Source of the DNA: Furcasterigmium furcatum
Lineage: Eukaryota; Ascomycota; Sordariomycetes; Glomerellales; Plectosphaerellaceae
Reading direction: 5' to 3'
Length of the DNA: 64,000 bases
Assembly: GCA_001599815.1 (NCBI GenBank)
Contig: BCIA01000004.1
Coordinates: 2,012,047-2,076,046, forward strand
Positions 1 through 10,447 of the stretch are shown here, one piece after another. Numbering within the stretch: the first letter of the stretch is position 1; every line of letters starts with the position of its first letter. Both the position numbers and the translations under genes were made by a program. The notes below the pieces were generated by a model. It had not been told where the DNA came from. It saw nothing but the letters and a program-made list of their open reading frames with translations, and searched no databases.

Positions 1-1110
1 AGTCACGGCCACCCTTTTCGGCCGCGCGGGTTTCATCGCTGGCGTTGGGCCAAGCTGGACGATGTCTGACGGGTACAGAACCAAATTCGCCATATACGTG
101 TTTTTCAGCCAGCTGCACCTGGTCTTCAACATGCCGCATCTCCTGTTCAACTCCGACGTCAACCTTCACCTACCGTGCAGCGAGGAGGAGTGGCATGCTT
201 CAACGTTGAAGGCTTGGATCTGCTTCCGAGAGCAGGAAAACCCTCGACTCCTCCAGTTCTCGGAGGCGTTGGATCTCCTCACAACTCACCGCCAGGAGGT
301 GACGCCGATCGGATGCAGCCCGTTTGCAGGCGTCTGCCTGATTCATGCCGTGCTGCAGCACATGTGGCACACCCGGCAATCTGGTGGTGGCATGCAGCTC
401 TCACACACAATCCCGCTGCTCGAAGATACGCTCCGGAAACTCGGGTTCGTATCAGACACGGGGTTGACGCAGTCAGCCCTGACCAACAAGAGCCTGCCGC
501 GAGCCCTAGAGCTTGACGCGCATGCCTTGTTCAAGTTCGCCCACTTCGTGCTGCACGCCAGCCGGAGCCGTTCGCAGCCCGCGCTTCTCCGTCAGGACAC
601 CGACACGACGACCGAGTCGCTCGCGATCTTCGTCAGCGACTTGGACGGGGCTCACTTATCGTCCGAGGCAGCTCTGTACGCCACGCAGGTCCTGGTCAAC
701 CTGTTCAACTCGGGCTTCATCTAGACGAACAAGATCATGACCGGCGCCGCGAGTCTGCAGTTCCACGTCACCTCGTCCCTGCACTGCTGTGAGTCCACCG
801 CTGCTCTTGCCCCGGTGCTCGGAAACACAATAGACTGATGACTGATTCTCCAGGCCTCTACCTATGCAAGTGGTTCGATTGGCTCCGTTGCAACGAGCCA
901 AGCAACTGGACATCAGAGGAGACGCAGGTCGTGGCGGCTACAGAGGCAATGTTGGAGGAGGTCGAGTTCGGGGAGGGTAATGTCGAGAAACCGATACATA
1001 TTCAACTGCTCTACGCATGGGGCTGGATGTTTCGGAATACTGGACAGGGCGGCATCGCACCTGACCTGGTTGCTGCGGTACAAGCATACGCAGACCAGCT
1101 ATCTATCTAA
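1..1110 (+). CDS. Fungal-specific transcription factor, C-terminal part, interrupted by a TAG
   Basis: This is the 3' portion of a fungal regulator of the C2H2/Zn2Cys6 type with a Fungal_trans domain; the DNA-binding part lies left of the window. The frame is open from base 2. Family hallmarks seen are FAIYVFFSQLH, LPCSEEEWHA and, after an intron, WFDWLRCNE and LYAWGWMFRNTGQGG. An in-frame TAG lies at 722-724, yet the same frame continues with family-like sequence (TNKIMTGAASLQFHVTSSLHC) into an intron at 789-853 (GTGAGT donor, CTGATGACTGA branch, CCAG acceptor). The second exon, 854-1110, ends at a natural stop. The gene is therefore either recently broken or carries a base error. The role would be nuclear transcriptional control; the target genes are unknown. 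Confidence 0.72.
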
Positions 1111-1412
1111 TACTACCTAGGCGGGACTACTCCGCCACCACCAGAAATAGGACGCGGGTGATTGATCAAAGGAATGGAGGACGAGGGGCTTTAGAGGTGA
1201 CCTTCGCGAGGAGAGGAATGATTACTTCGGGGGGCGCGCGGGGGTCTCTTCCGCGCTTTGGCTGCATGTCGCCAGTGTCTGGAGGTGGGAGGTTCTATAG
1301 CAGCTTGAAGGATTTGTCTTCTAAAGTGATGAAATACATTCCACCAATAGCAACCCATGCCGAGCACATGTGTTCCGAAGGAGAGCAGAACAGATACGCA
1401 GCCTCAAAGACT

Positions 1413-4400
1413 TCACATAGAGCATCGGGTTCCGACCGAGAAGCTAGCGGGCGGCCCGAGATAGCTCTGCTTCAGGCCCCCTACATCTAGGACTAGCTTC
1501 TCTAGGTTCAGTCCCGGCGAAAGCGGCTTGTATCTAATCACGTGGCTCCCAGGACTGATGCCCGGGAACGAGAACCTGCGCGTCCAGACGCCGTCCTGCA
1601 CGGCCGTTGTCCAGCCCACGGGCAACGCCCCCTTGCCGCCGCTCTCCATCAGTCTGACCGATGCATGGGACGAGTCATCGAGGGAGATGTTGTAACGCAT
1701 GGGATGGTCCTCGTCGACGTCGATGGCCATGGTGAAGTAGAGCACCACTTCAACGTCGGCCGCGCTCGAGAAGACGTACACGGGGTACTCCAGAGGGGGG
1801 GAGTCGGCAGGCGCGGCTCCCAGCAGCAGGCCCACGGCTCCCGATGAGGTCCGGCCCAGGTAGGGGAAATGCTGGTAGAACTGCCGCTGCGCGTCCGTGA
1901 GAGGCACGGAGCCCACCTCGACGGACACGCAGCCCTCCGACTCGACGGATCCGGCCTGGAAGTCGACAGGGACGCGGCGGTTGTCGAGCGTCAAGTGCAC
2001 GATCTCGTGGTCTCCCGCGTCGGAGCGGATTTTGACGGTGACGGTGCCCCTGTAGTCGCCGGGGACCTCGATCCAGTTGACGGACACCTCGCAGCGCTGG
2101 TCCTCCTTGTCGTCCGGGGCCGACGTCCCCGTCTCACGGGACGTCTTGACCCAGCTCTCGCTCGCGGCGACGGACCAGTGGAGGGTCTTGGTGCCGCGGG
2201 TGTACAAGTCGAAATAGCGGCCCGAAGGGCTGTAAGGGCTCAGCGTCTGCAGGGTCAGGCCCGGGACGAGATCGTTCCGAGAGGGTTGGGTGCGGTCGAT
2301 CTCCTCGCAGGACAGGCCGGGGCGGACGCCCGGGTGCGCCTCTACGGCGATGCCCATGAAGCCGGCGATGCGCGTCGAGTCCTGCCGCCGCTGGACGTAG
2401 CTGAGGCCCGTGATGAGGTCACGCGACGGGGCGTGCCAGGTGTCGTACGTGTAGCCGTAGTGCGGCTGGGAGACGATGTGGTCCCATTTCTTGCCCTGCC
2501 ACGGTGAGTCGTGGTACAGCTCCGACAGGGAGAAGTCCTCGTCGAAAAGGTCGAGGACGCGCTGGAGGGAGGCATTGGTGGTGTTGCGCCGCTGAAGGCC
2601 GAAGTGGGCGTTCTTCGCCTGCTCGATGCGGAGCTCGGTATATATTCGCGAGGCCTTGATAGGGTGCAGCAGGACCTGGAAGAAGGTCGAGCGGTACCGG
2701 GGCGGAAGGACGTCCAGGAGCCTGTTCGCCTGGACCTCAAGCTTTCTGTACCGCTGCAGCACTGTGTCGGCCTCGCGGTAGTGCAGGATCGAGAAGGTGT
2801 CCGCCTCGATGTGCTCGTGCCGGCGGAGCGCCATGAGGCTGTCGTGGCCCCTGAGCAGCTCGGCAATCTCCCGCGCGAACTGTGAGCGGAACTCGCGCTC
2901 GGCGTATGACGAGAAGAAGAGCGGCAGGGAGGTCGCCGCGACGGCGTCGACGTCCCAGGCCATTGCCAGGGCGAAGGTGAGCGGCACCTCCATGGGTTTG
3001 ACGTCGCCCACGTTGAACACCCAGATCTGCTGGATCCCGCCCTGGTGCGCGAGCCGCAGCTGCTGCTCGATCTTGCCCTGCTCTTGTCGTTAGCTACTGC
3101 TGGTGGGAAAGCCCTCCTGGATGATAGACAGTGAACACGTACGCATGAGTTTGAATTGAGCCATTTGTAACTCCGAGGATGACCGACGTATTCCAAGTGG
3201 TAGTAGATCTGGAAACTGTTAACATCTTGCCAAGGGGGCCGTCCCGGGCTGTGGTGTACTTGCGCCGAAGCCCCCGGAGCGCCCTCGTTCTCTCTCGTTC
3301 GGCAGCCGCCTTATGTTGCCGAAGTTGTCGTCGGCGAACAGCAGCGTGATGTCCTCGGCGACCTCTAGTCCCGCGTCATAATGCTCCTGAACCTCCTTGT
3401 ACAGCGCGAGAACCTCTGAGAATCTGTTAGACCCCAGATGCTTCCATTGTGCGGCGGCGGCGGCAGGAACGTACGCTTGACGCCATCCGGCTTTCCGTGG
3501 ATCTTCTCGATGATTCTTCTCTGACAGTCGATAACGCTCCTCATGGTGCCGACGGCGTCCCTCGACTGGATCTCCTCGTCGCCGACTCCTCGCATCCCCA
3601 GGGTGAGGAACGACTCGTATGGCTGGGCACGCTCGGCGCCGAGCGTGAAGAAATCCTCGAGAGCCTTTTGATTCTTGTCCCAGCAGTACTCGCCCTGTGG
3701 GCTGCGCCGCCACTCGGTAGTCGACCGCTGCATGGGCTCGTGGTGTGAGGTCGACATGATGACGCCGTACTGGTGGGCGAGTTTCTGGTTCTCGGGATCA
3801 TCGAGGAAGAAGCTGCTTCCAGGCCAAGGCCAGCCTGACCACATGGCGGGCCAGAGGAAGTTGGCCTACGCTGGTCAGCGAGAGCCGCCGCGTCAGATCC
3901 CATTCCCTGGGCTACTTATGGTGGGCGCCAGCCCACTCACCTTCATCCGCAGCAGGAGCTCAAACACTTTGACGTAGAACTTGGAGTTGTAGCATGTCCC
4001 GAAGTTGTCGTGGACCCAGGCAGTGAGCGAGGGCGCCTCGTCGTTGATGAAGAACCCCCGGTATCGCACGCTGGGCTCGCCGTGCTTCGTGGCGACGGGT
4101 AGGGCGTACACTTCCTCCTGAGGCTCTATCGGAACGTCCGCCCACCAGTACCAACTAGCGGCACGCAGTCAGCCGGGGCTCTCGAGGTCAAGCACCGGGC
4201 CTTGGGGGTATTAATTACGGTGAGACGCCGATTTGTTCCGACAAGGTGTACACCCCGAAGATGGTCCCTCGCTTGTCGCTTCCCGCGATCACCAGCAGCC
4301 GCTTGGCGCAAGGCCACGGAGAGTCCACGACGCCGGTCTGGAAAGACTCCCACTTCCCCGAGATGCCGGCGACATCGAACCTGCCCGCCTCTGCCAGCTC

Positions 4401-4646
4401 GCGGACAAAGCGGGAGTTCTCCAGGCTTCCGACGAGGATGGCACCGTCGGCGCCGGCGGAAGCGGCATCACTGGTGCCGGTCAGCAGGGATGGCCTTCTC
4501 CTGGTGACCTTTTCGAGATCACTGGCAAGGTTGTCGACGGCAATATGGACGCCATCATAGTCCTCTGGGTCAACTAGAATGGGTAGTCCGCGCAGGTCGA
4601 GATGATCCGGCCCAGCATCGAACCCGATGAACTTTGGCTCGAACAT
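1413..4646 (-). CDS. GH115 xylan alpha-1,2-glucuronidase
   Basis: The predicted enzyme removes (4-O-methyl)glucuronic acid side chains from glucuronoxylan. The model has six exons: 4219-4646, 3941-4154, 3475-3865, 3264-3415, 3143-3208 and 1413-3077. They join in phase to about 971 residues, normal for GH115. Blocks typical of the family are PWYWWADVP, YRGFFINDEAP, LYKEVQEHYDAGLEV, LLFADDNFGN, WVFNVGDVKPMEVP and the C-terminal QSYLGPP. The intron at 3209-3263 is GC-AG; the others are GT-AG, with branch sites such as CTAACAG at the 3416-3474 intron. The start chosen is the Met of MFEPKF. A longer in-frame start at 4754 adds a Lys/Arg-rich stretch that does not look like a signal peptide. No clear secretion signal is seen, so it may act inside the cell or on imported oligosaccharides, or an upstream exon is missing. 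Confidence 0.85.
3209..3263 (-). other. GC-AG intron in the GH115 gene
   Basis: On the minus strand the donor reads GCAAGT and the acceptor TTTCCAG, with GTTAACAG as a plausible branch site. Splicing here joins RSGGFG to IYYHLEYVG in phase 0, as the GH115 family requires. The nearby GT of GTACAC, three bases inside, would give the wrong frame. Confidence 0.75.
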
Positions 4647-5682
4647 TTGGAGCAAGGGAGAGGTCTGGTAGTCGAGTGTTCCCAAATGAAGAGGCGCCTT
4701 TTTCTTTCGTTCTCTTTTCGAGGAACCAGAACGGAAGAGAAACAAGGTAATCAAGGGTCGAGCAATCAGGCAGAGGCCATCGGCATCTTTGGCCGAGGAG
4801 AAATCACGTTCGGAGCATCATCCATCACCCCGCCTTCCATGCGTGAATTTCCTCAGAGCAGCTGGGGAAATATTCTCGTCGGGACATGGACGGGGTTTGG
4901 GGATCGATGGGGTCGAGAGTACGAGCAAGCAGCGTGAGCTGATCGATGGGGTTTGAGGACCACGATACTACACATGATTGGCTCAGTGGAGACGAAAGCC
5001 GATGGGGTCAAGGGGACGAGGACGGGGTGCTCGACTCGGAGACTCATTGTGGTCATCATGACCCCTGAAAAACCGCCAACCGAGGGGCGCACCTTGGCGC
5101 GTCATGGCTCAATTACCCCAGATGTCGAGACGCTAAGACATCCTATCCGTCTCCAGGAAGATCTGCGAGACATGTTTTGCAGGTCAATCTGGGGTTCGGC
5201 TAGTCGGCGGAGGGGATGGGATGGGCAACATGGGGTCAGAACTTCGTGGATCGATCGAACCCCAGAAATTGCCGAGTTCTTCTCAGCGAGGTGCGCGGAA
5301 GGAGAAGTGTCCCCGGAGGTGGGATCATCGGTCGGGAGTCAGTTCACTCAGGCCTGACGGACATGAACACCGTGAGAGGACACAATTTGAATACCAGAGC
5401 CCAAGCACAGGCCGGCGGCGTTTGGAGCCCTCCTCGGAACGCATAAGAATGTCTCCTTGTTTAAATTATGACTCTTGTTGAACCTACTACTAGCAGAGAT
5501 GAAAGGNAANCCAACACTTATAGAGTNAAAATATTAANNCCCCCCGCCTGTCCCGCCTCCCTCCAACCCCCCTTTTCCCCCTTCCACCCCACCTCTCTGA
5601 CATGTTCCCGCGGAAAGAGAATACATGATTCAAATCTGGCACAGAAATGGCTGATGTCTGGTGCTGAATGGCTCCAAGGGAA
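4647..5682. other. Intergenic region with repeated TGGGGTC words and ambiguous bases
   Basis: This is the upstream region of the GH115 gene and the 3' side of the permease gene. No convincing gene is seen. The words ATGGGGTCGAG (4907-4917), ATGGGGTTTGAG (from 4946) and ATGGGGTCAAG (5002-5012) recur. A GGCTAG hexamer, the core of XlnR/XLR-1-type sites, lies at 5198-5203. Ambiguous bases occur at 5507, 5510, 5527 and 5538-5539, next to a pyrimidine-rich stretch. Confidence 0.6.
4907..5012. promoter_or_regulatory. Cluster of ATGGGGTCGAG-like words upstream of GH115
   Basis: Three related words lie about 260-365 bp upstream of the GH115 start: ATGGGGTCGAG, ATGGGGTTTGAG and ATGGGGTCAAG. The first is identical to a unit found as a tandem triplet upstream of the permease at 7589-7621. 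No known fungal factor is assigned here; a regulatory role is inferred from recurrence alone. Confidence 0.35.
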
Positions 5683-7293
5683 TCACCCCTTCACGGCGTA
5701 CTCCGACTTGGTCTCGTCAGTCGTAATGTTTACAGGCTGAGATTTGAACTTGCGAGCGGGCAGCCTCATGCTGAAAAGGAGATCAAGCTCTTCGTACGTT
5801 CGACCCCGCATCTCAGGAAGACGGAAGAACGCCCAGATCCAACAGAAGATAAGGAGGCCTCCCGTCAAGAAGCCACTCTTACCCTTCCAGTTTCCAGCTT
5901 TGGGGTTAAGAATGTATGGCCCAACAACGTTGTTGATAATGGAAGTAATGTTGTAACAGTTTCGGGCCAGGCTGATGGTGTGCGATCGTAGACGTGTAGT
6001 GGAAGTCTCGCTGACAATGATGTACGAAGAGGGTCCGAGTGTGGTCTGGTAGATGACATACCAGACAAGGTAAACTCCCGACTGGGCGAAACCGCGAGCA
6101 GATGACTCAGGTGCCAGAGCTGTGAACCCGATGATGAACCAAGCAGTCATCATGCCAATGATACCGGTCAGGAAAATACGGCGGCGGCCATACTTTCCAG
6201 TGACGGGGAAGGCTGCTAAGTTGCAGACGAAATGGATTCCGGCCTGGCCGACGCTCATGCTGAAGGAATCTTCAGTCTTGAGACCGGCTTGCTGGAAAAA
6301 GTAGGTCCCAAATCCGCTGACAACAAATCCGGAAAGCTGCTGGATGATATAGGTGCAGCAAGCAATCTCCGTCCGGCGAAGGTTCGTACCCCGGAAGCAA
6401 TCGAGCATGCCGGTGCCTTCGCACATTGCCTCTTCAAGATTGTTGGTCTGTATCATCAAGGCCAGCGCTCGCTTGTTGGCCTGCTCGTCTTCTGAAGAGA
6501 GCCTTGAAATGGATCGCTCCGCCTCCTCGACACGGCCCTTTCGCATAAGCCACCAAGGGGACTCGGGGGCGAAGAACGCGATGGGCAAGATGATGAGGGG
6601 CCACACCCACTGGACGGCGATGGGTATCCGCCATGCCCAAGGATTGGTCTGTTCGTGTGCGTACGCCTTGAGCAAGCCGAACGAGATGAGCTGGCCTATG
6701 CCCCAGCAAAGGACGACATAGGTCTCGAGATAACTTCGCAAGACCACAGGGCACACTTCGGAGGCATATGCTGGGGCCATGGTCGTGAAGACGCCCCAAG
6801 CTAGGCCGCACAGGAGGGATCCGGCGAACAGCATGGCGACGGATTGGGCAAAGAAAGTGATGAAGATGGCGCCGCTGAGGTAGACGAGGGTCACCATCAT
6901 CGCCCTCTTGTGGCCTATCTTTTCCGTCAGGAACGAGTTGATGTAGACGCCAATGAGGTTTCCGAGAGGGCTGGACAATCCAATCGCTGACTGCCAGCTT
7001 GGCTCAAGTTGATAATTGGTCGTTCCGGGAACGGGTTGACCAAACCTGTAGCGGAATGCGGGAAACGCTGGCAAGGCACCCAGAATCGCAGTGTCGTATC
7101 CATCCATGATGATGGTCATGGAAAAGAACATGGACCACAAGCAGGCCTTGCGGTACCTCTTGATTGCCTGCCTGAAGCTCATGTTGTGCTCATCGTCGGT
7201 GGCCAATTGAGCGTCTTGGGCGATCGTATCCAGGCCGTGGGCTTGCTTCTCCATCGGAGCCTGGGCGAGCTCCACGTTGTGGGACGAAGCCAT
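5683..7293 (-). CDS. MFS alpha-glucoside/maltose-type permease
   Basis: This is a proton-coupled sugar importer of the plasma membrane, 536 residues and intronless. The N-terminal 45 residues are cytosolic, followed by about 12 membrane segments starting at the segment containing MTIIMDGYDTAILG. Sugar-porter signatures seen are the loop 2-3 motif EKIGHKRAMM, the central PESPWWLMRKGR (Trp-Trp form typical of the alpha-glucoside and maltose permease group), QQLSGF in helix 7, GKYGRRR, and the C-terminal PEMRGRTYEELD. The substrate is inferred as maltose or another alpha-glucoside; other oligosaccharides are possible. It shares strand and an 11-bp promoter word with the neighbouring GH115 gene, which hints at co-regulation. 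Confidence 0.87.
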   Translation of the reverse strand: MASSHNVELAQAPMEKQAHGLDTIAQDAQLATDDEHNMSFRQAIKRYRKACLWSMFFSMTIIMDGYDTAILGALPAFPAFRYRFGQPVPGTTNYQLEPSWQSAIGLSSPLGNLIGVYINSFLTEKIGHKRAMMVTLVYLSGAIFITFFAQSVAMLFAGSLLCGLAWGVFTTMAPAYASEVCPVVLRSYLETYVVLCWGIGQLISFGLLKAYAHEQTNPWAWRIPIAVQWVWPLIILPIAFFAPESPWWLMRKGRVEEAERSISRLSSEDEQANKRALALMIQTNNLEEAMCEGTGMLDCFRGTNLRRTEIACCTYIIQQLSGFVVSGFGTYFFQQAGLKTEDSFSMSVGQAGIHFVCNLAAFPVTGKYGRRRIFLTGIIGMMTAWFIIGFTALAPESSARGFAQSGVYLVWYVIYQTTLGPSSYIIVSETSTTRLRSHTISLARNCYNITSIINNVVGPYILNPKAGNWKGKSGFLTGGLLIFCWIWAFFRLPEMRGRTYEELDLLFSMRLPARKFKSQPVNITTDETKSEYAVKG

Positions 7294-7439
7294 GATGTTG
7301 GCCGGCGAGGATGGCGGTCGAGAAACGGCGGTTGAGAAGTAAGACCGATGCGATGAAGGGACACAAGCCGCAAGATGGTTGTGAAATGCCTATGAAGCAG
7401 GACAAAACAACAGACCAGTCGGTCGGCAACGCCCGCAGA

Positions 7440-7445
7440 TTTATA
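7440..7445 (-). promoter_or_regulatory. TATA-like box of the alpha-glucoside permease
   Basis: TATAAA on the minus strand, about 147 bp upstream of the permease ATG. It is inferred from position and sequence only. Confidence 0.4.
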
Positions 7446-7588
7446 GCTGACTATCGTGTGCCCTCCCAGCTGGCTCTCTAACGCTCAGATACCAGGCAGA
7501 ATTGACAATACATGACATTGTTGGTGGAATGATCCATGCGCCGCGCAGAGCTCACAAAACGCCACGAGCCCAAGATCCATGGAAGTTT

Positions 7589-7621
7589 ATGGGGTCGAGA
7601 CGGGGTCGACATGGGGTCGTC
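7589..7621. repeat. Three tandem 11-bp units, (ATGGGGTCGAG)3-like
   Basis: Three head-to-tail 11-mers read ATGGGGTCGAG, ACGGGGTCGAC and ATGGGGTCGTC. They lie about 300 bp upstream of the permease start. The first unit recurs exactly at 4907-4917, upstream of the GH115 gene. Eleven bases is close to one helical turn, which suits a binding-site array, but this is inference. Confidence 0.6.
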
Positions 7622-8574
7622 CAAGGCGCCGTCTGGGAGGGTCGCGGGGGGGGGGGGGGGCGGTCCGTCCGTGCCCCACGACATCTCCGCCCGCGGCCGG
7701 TGATGGTTCGCCGGACCGATCAACACCATGTCACATTCTCGGTTCTTTACCGAGACCAACGTCATGCCATTCAGGTCTAGAAGGCAGGTAGTAGATAGTT
7801 AATCCTACGACACGGAGTGACACAAGGCTCTCCTCATGAACTACAGGTGGGTCGAATGCTCGAGAGGCGCGTCCCGCTGGTCTGGTCACTGTCCCCCTCT
7901 CAACAGACTGACTCTTTAGCTCGACCTTAAACTGGAGGTATTCCGATTTGACTCCAGGCGATTCTAGTTGAATGAATAATCTTACATCATAGCTCTGGTG
8001 AGAATCATATCGCATTGGGGCTTTTGGATATGCGACCCAAGCATCGTGGGATTTGTCGTCAAAGCGAGGAGTCGAGGGCGCATTTTCGACTGCCAAGTTC
8101 CCAGAGAACGGGACGTGATTTTTCCACCCACAAATCTGCCTTGAGGCCCTCACTACCTTCTTGCAAGACCCTGCTCCCAATCCTCAAGGCGGGGCCATGG
8201 AGATAAGCCGTCTCCAGAGAACAGCACCGAGAGGAGATCTGCTCGGCTAGAGACTTGCCTAATCGAGACGTCGTCTTCCGAGCTCCTTGTTTCCCCGACC
8301 TAACCCCTGAGTTCCAAGACTTTTCTTCAACAGCCCAGACCAACTATATATTCTTTGGCAAGGTTGATCAGCGAGGATAATGAGGGGAACGGACATTAAC
8401 CTCCATTGGCATGGATGCTGTCTCCGCGGTCATTCGATTGAGTATAAGAGATGGTCCCAGACTCTGGTACTCTGTTGGTGGGATGCTTGGGACATCAGGG
8501 ACGCTCACATCTCTCTGCAATACTCTTGTTTCTGCTAGTCTTCCGAGTCTCGATTCTTCGAGAGCCTTGTCAAG

Positions 8575-10447
8575 ATGCTCTTCTCAAACTCTCAAGTTGT
8601 CGCCATCGCCGGGCTGATTGGCCTTGGCGGCGTCACAGGCCAGAGGACATACGGATGGAATCAGGCGCCACACAACCCTGATAGTCCCGAAATATCTGAG
8701 AACTATCCTGAAGTAGATATGGAGCTGTTTTCACCCGCCTTTGCTAGCCCCGAGACTGTCCCAGATGGCTTTGCCAACGGGACTTCAGGTCCCACGGATG
8801 ACCTGACCATGGGTAAGCTTCTTTCACCTCTCCACGCTAGCTCACGACTCGAGACTCCTGGCATAGCAGATGAAAATTAACTGCGTGTTAGACCACTTCC
8901 TTCGTTCGCTGGCTGCTAAGAACGACTGGCTCAACTATCACGGCGCCGAACTCGCCTCGGAGGAGGGTCGTCCGATCCCGTATGTCTTCCTGACAAGCGA
9001 CTCTCAGGGTGGCTATGCCTCGAAGAACTCCTCCAAGATGAGGGTCTATATACAGGCCGGCATTCACGGCAACGAGCCAGCGGGCGATCAGGGTGCCTTG
9101 GCTCTTCTCGGAAAGATGAACGCCAACCAAACCTGGACCTCGTTGCTTCTCGAGAAGATGGATATCCTCATCCTGCCTCGGTACAACCCTGACGGCGTCC
9201 ACTAGTAAGTCGAACCCTGATCATTGGCGTCATCATCCAGTGAACCTGCATCTACACCAACAGCGTCGGCCAGTTTATGGGCGGACGCTTCCTCCTCGGC
9301 TTTGGACAGCACACTATTCAGGATCAAGCCGCGATCTAACCGGAAACCAATTGGCAGCTATCAGCGATTCCTCGCCGGAAACCAGGACCCGAACAGGGAG
9401 AGCATCAAGCTTGCCCGCCAGCAGTCCCGCGATATCAGGAAGATCGTCCACGCCTTCGGCGCCCATCTCATCGTCGATTTGCACGAGTACACCGCATCAA
9501 GGATCTGGGGCGGCATCTATCGCCACGGCCAGGACGTCATGATTGCTCCGGCCAACAACTTCAACATCGAAGAGGGTATCCGTGTCATGGCACAGGATCT
9601 CTTCATTTCGGAGATCGCGAATCTGTTGGAGAAGAGATCATTGCGCTGGGATCCCTACGTCACGGCCACCCCGAACACAACCGTGGGATCTCCGATCGTG
9701 TTCAGCGAAGCAAGCACCAGCGCCCTTACAAGCCGAAACGCCTACGGGCTCACCCAGGCCATCACGATTCTCCTCGAAATGCGTGGCATCCAGTTGGCGG
9801 ATCAGAACTTCCACCGGCGTGTCGCCTCCGCGCTGACCACGCTGGAAGCCATCCTCATCACCGCTCTTGAGAATTTCGACGATGTTCTCTCAACAGTCGA
9901 ATCTGGTATTGAAAAGTTCGTCGAAAGCAAAGACGATATCGTCATCAGCCACATCCAGCCAACTATCAATCGCACCATGACCCTGGTGGATATCCGGGAC
10001 GGGACCCTGTCCGAGGTGCCCGTCGAGTTCAAGAGTTCTTCGCCGGCCCTGGTAAACTCGACGCGGCCCCGTCCCGAGGCGTACCTCATCCCCCGGAACC
10101 GCGTAGACCTGGCCGAAAAGCTCTCCATCCTAGGCATCGAGGTTGAGACGATACGGTCCGAGTTCAGGGGAACGGTGGAGGCGTACAACATCACCTCCAC
10201 ACGGTATGACACCGAGATGTACGAGGACGTCATCCGCACTTATGCTACGGTCGAACCTTTTGAGAAGGAACTGGTCATGCCGGCGGGCAGCTTCAGGATC
10301 AGCACGCGTCAGAGGAACGCTGCGCTGGCCTTCATCGCGCTCGAGCCAGAGACTGCGGAGTCGTATGTCACCTACGGACTCCTTGCCGTTTCGGAGGGAG
10401 ACGAATATCCGATCTTCAGGATTCCTTCCAAGCCTTACAAGAAATAA
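8575..10447 (+). CDS. Secreted M14 zinc carboxypeptidase
   Basis: The enzyme is predicted to remove C-terminal residues from peptides outside the cell. The model is 8575-8812, 8892-9204 and 9358-10447, giving 546 residues. A signal peptide ends near residue 23 (GGVTG|Q). The M14 zinc site is visible as HGNE (His138, Glu141), with the third ligand in VDLHEY. The catalytic glutamate fits LLEMRG. RYNPDGV precedes the second intron. Intron 1 ends GTGTTAG, and intron 2 is long (153 nt) with branch CTAAC and acceptor GGCAG. The 240 or so residues after LLEMRG form a C-terminal extension of unassigned function. No propeptide domain like that of M14A digestive enzymes is obvious. Confidence 0.8.

Larger units (their letters stand above)
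7294..8574. other. Divergent intergenic region with a G15 run
   Basis: This is a divergent promoter region between the permease (minus) and the carboxypeptidase (plus). A TATA-like TATAAA on the minus strand covers 7440-7445, about 150 bp upstream of the permease start. A G homopolymer of 15 spans 7646-7660. A TATATA element at 8345-8350 may serve the carboxypeptidase. No gene is supported here. Confidence 0.55.

Noticed and set aside
688..724. 36-nt intron that would remove the TAG in the first gene
   Set aside because: Too short for these fungi (others are 47 nt or more), poor donor, and it removes conserved residues.
3219..3713. Apparent frameshifts in the GH115 gene
   Set aside because: Explained by in-phase introns at 3416-3474 and 3209-3263 once a GC donor is allowed.
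5380..5740. Short frames across the ambiguous bases
   Set aside because: They include N codons and a C-rich low-complexity stretch; no protein resemblance.
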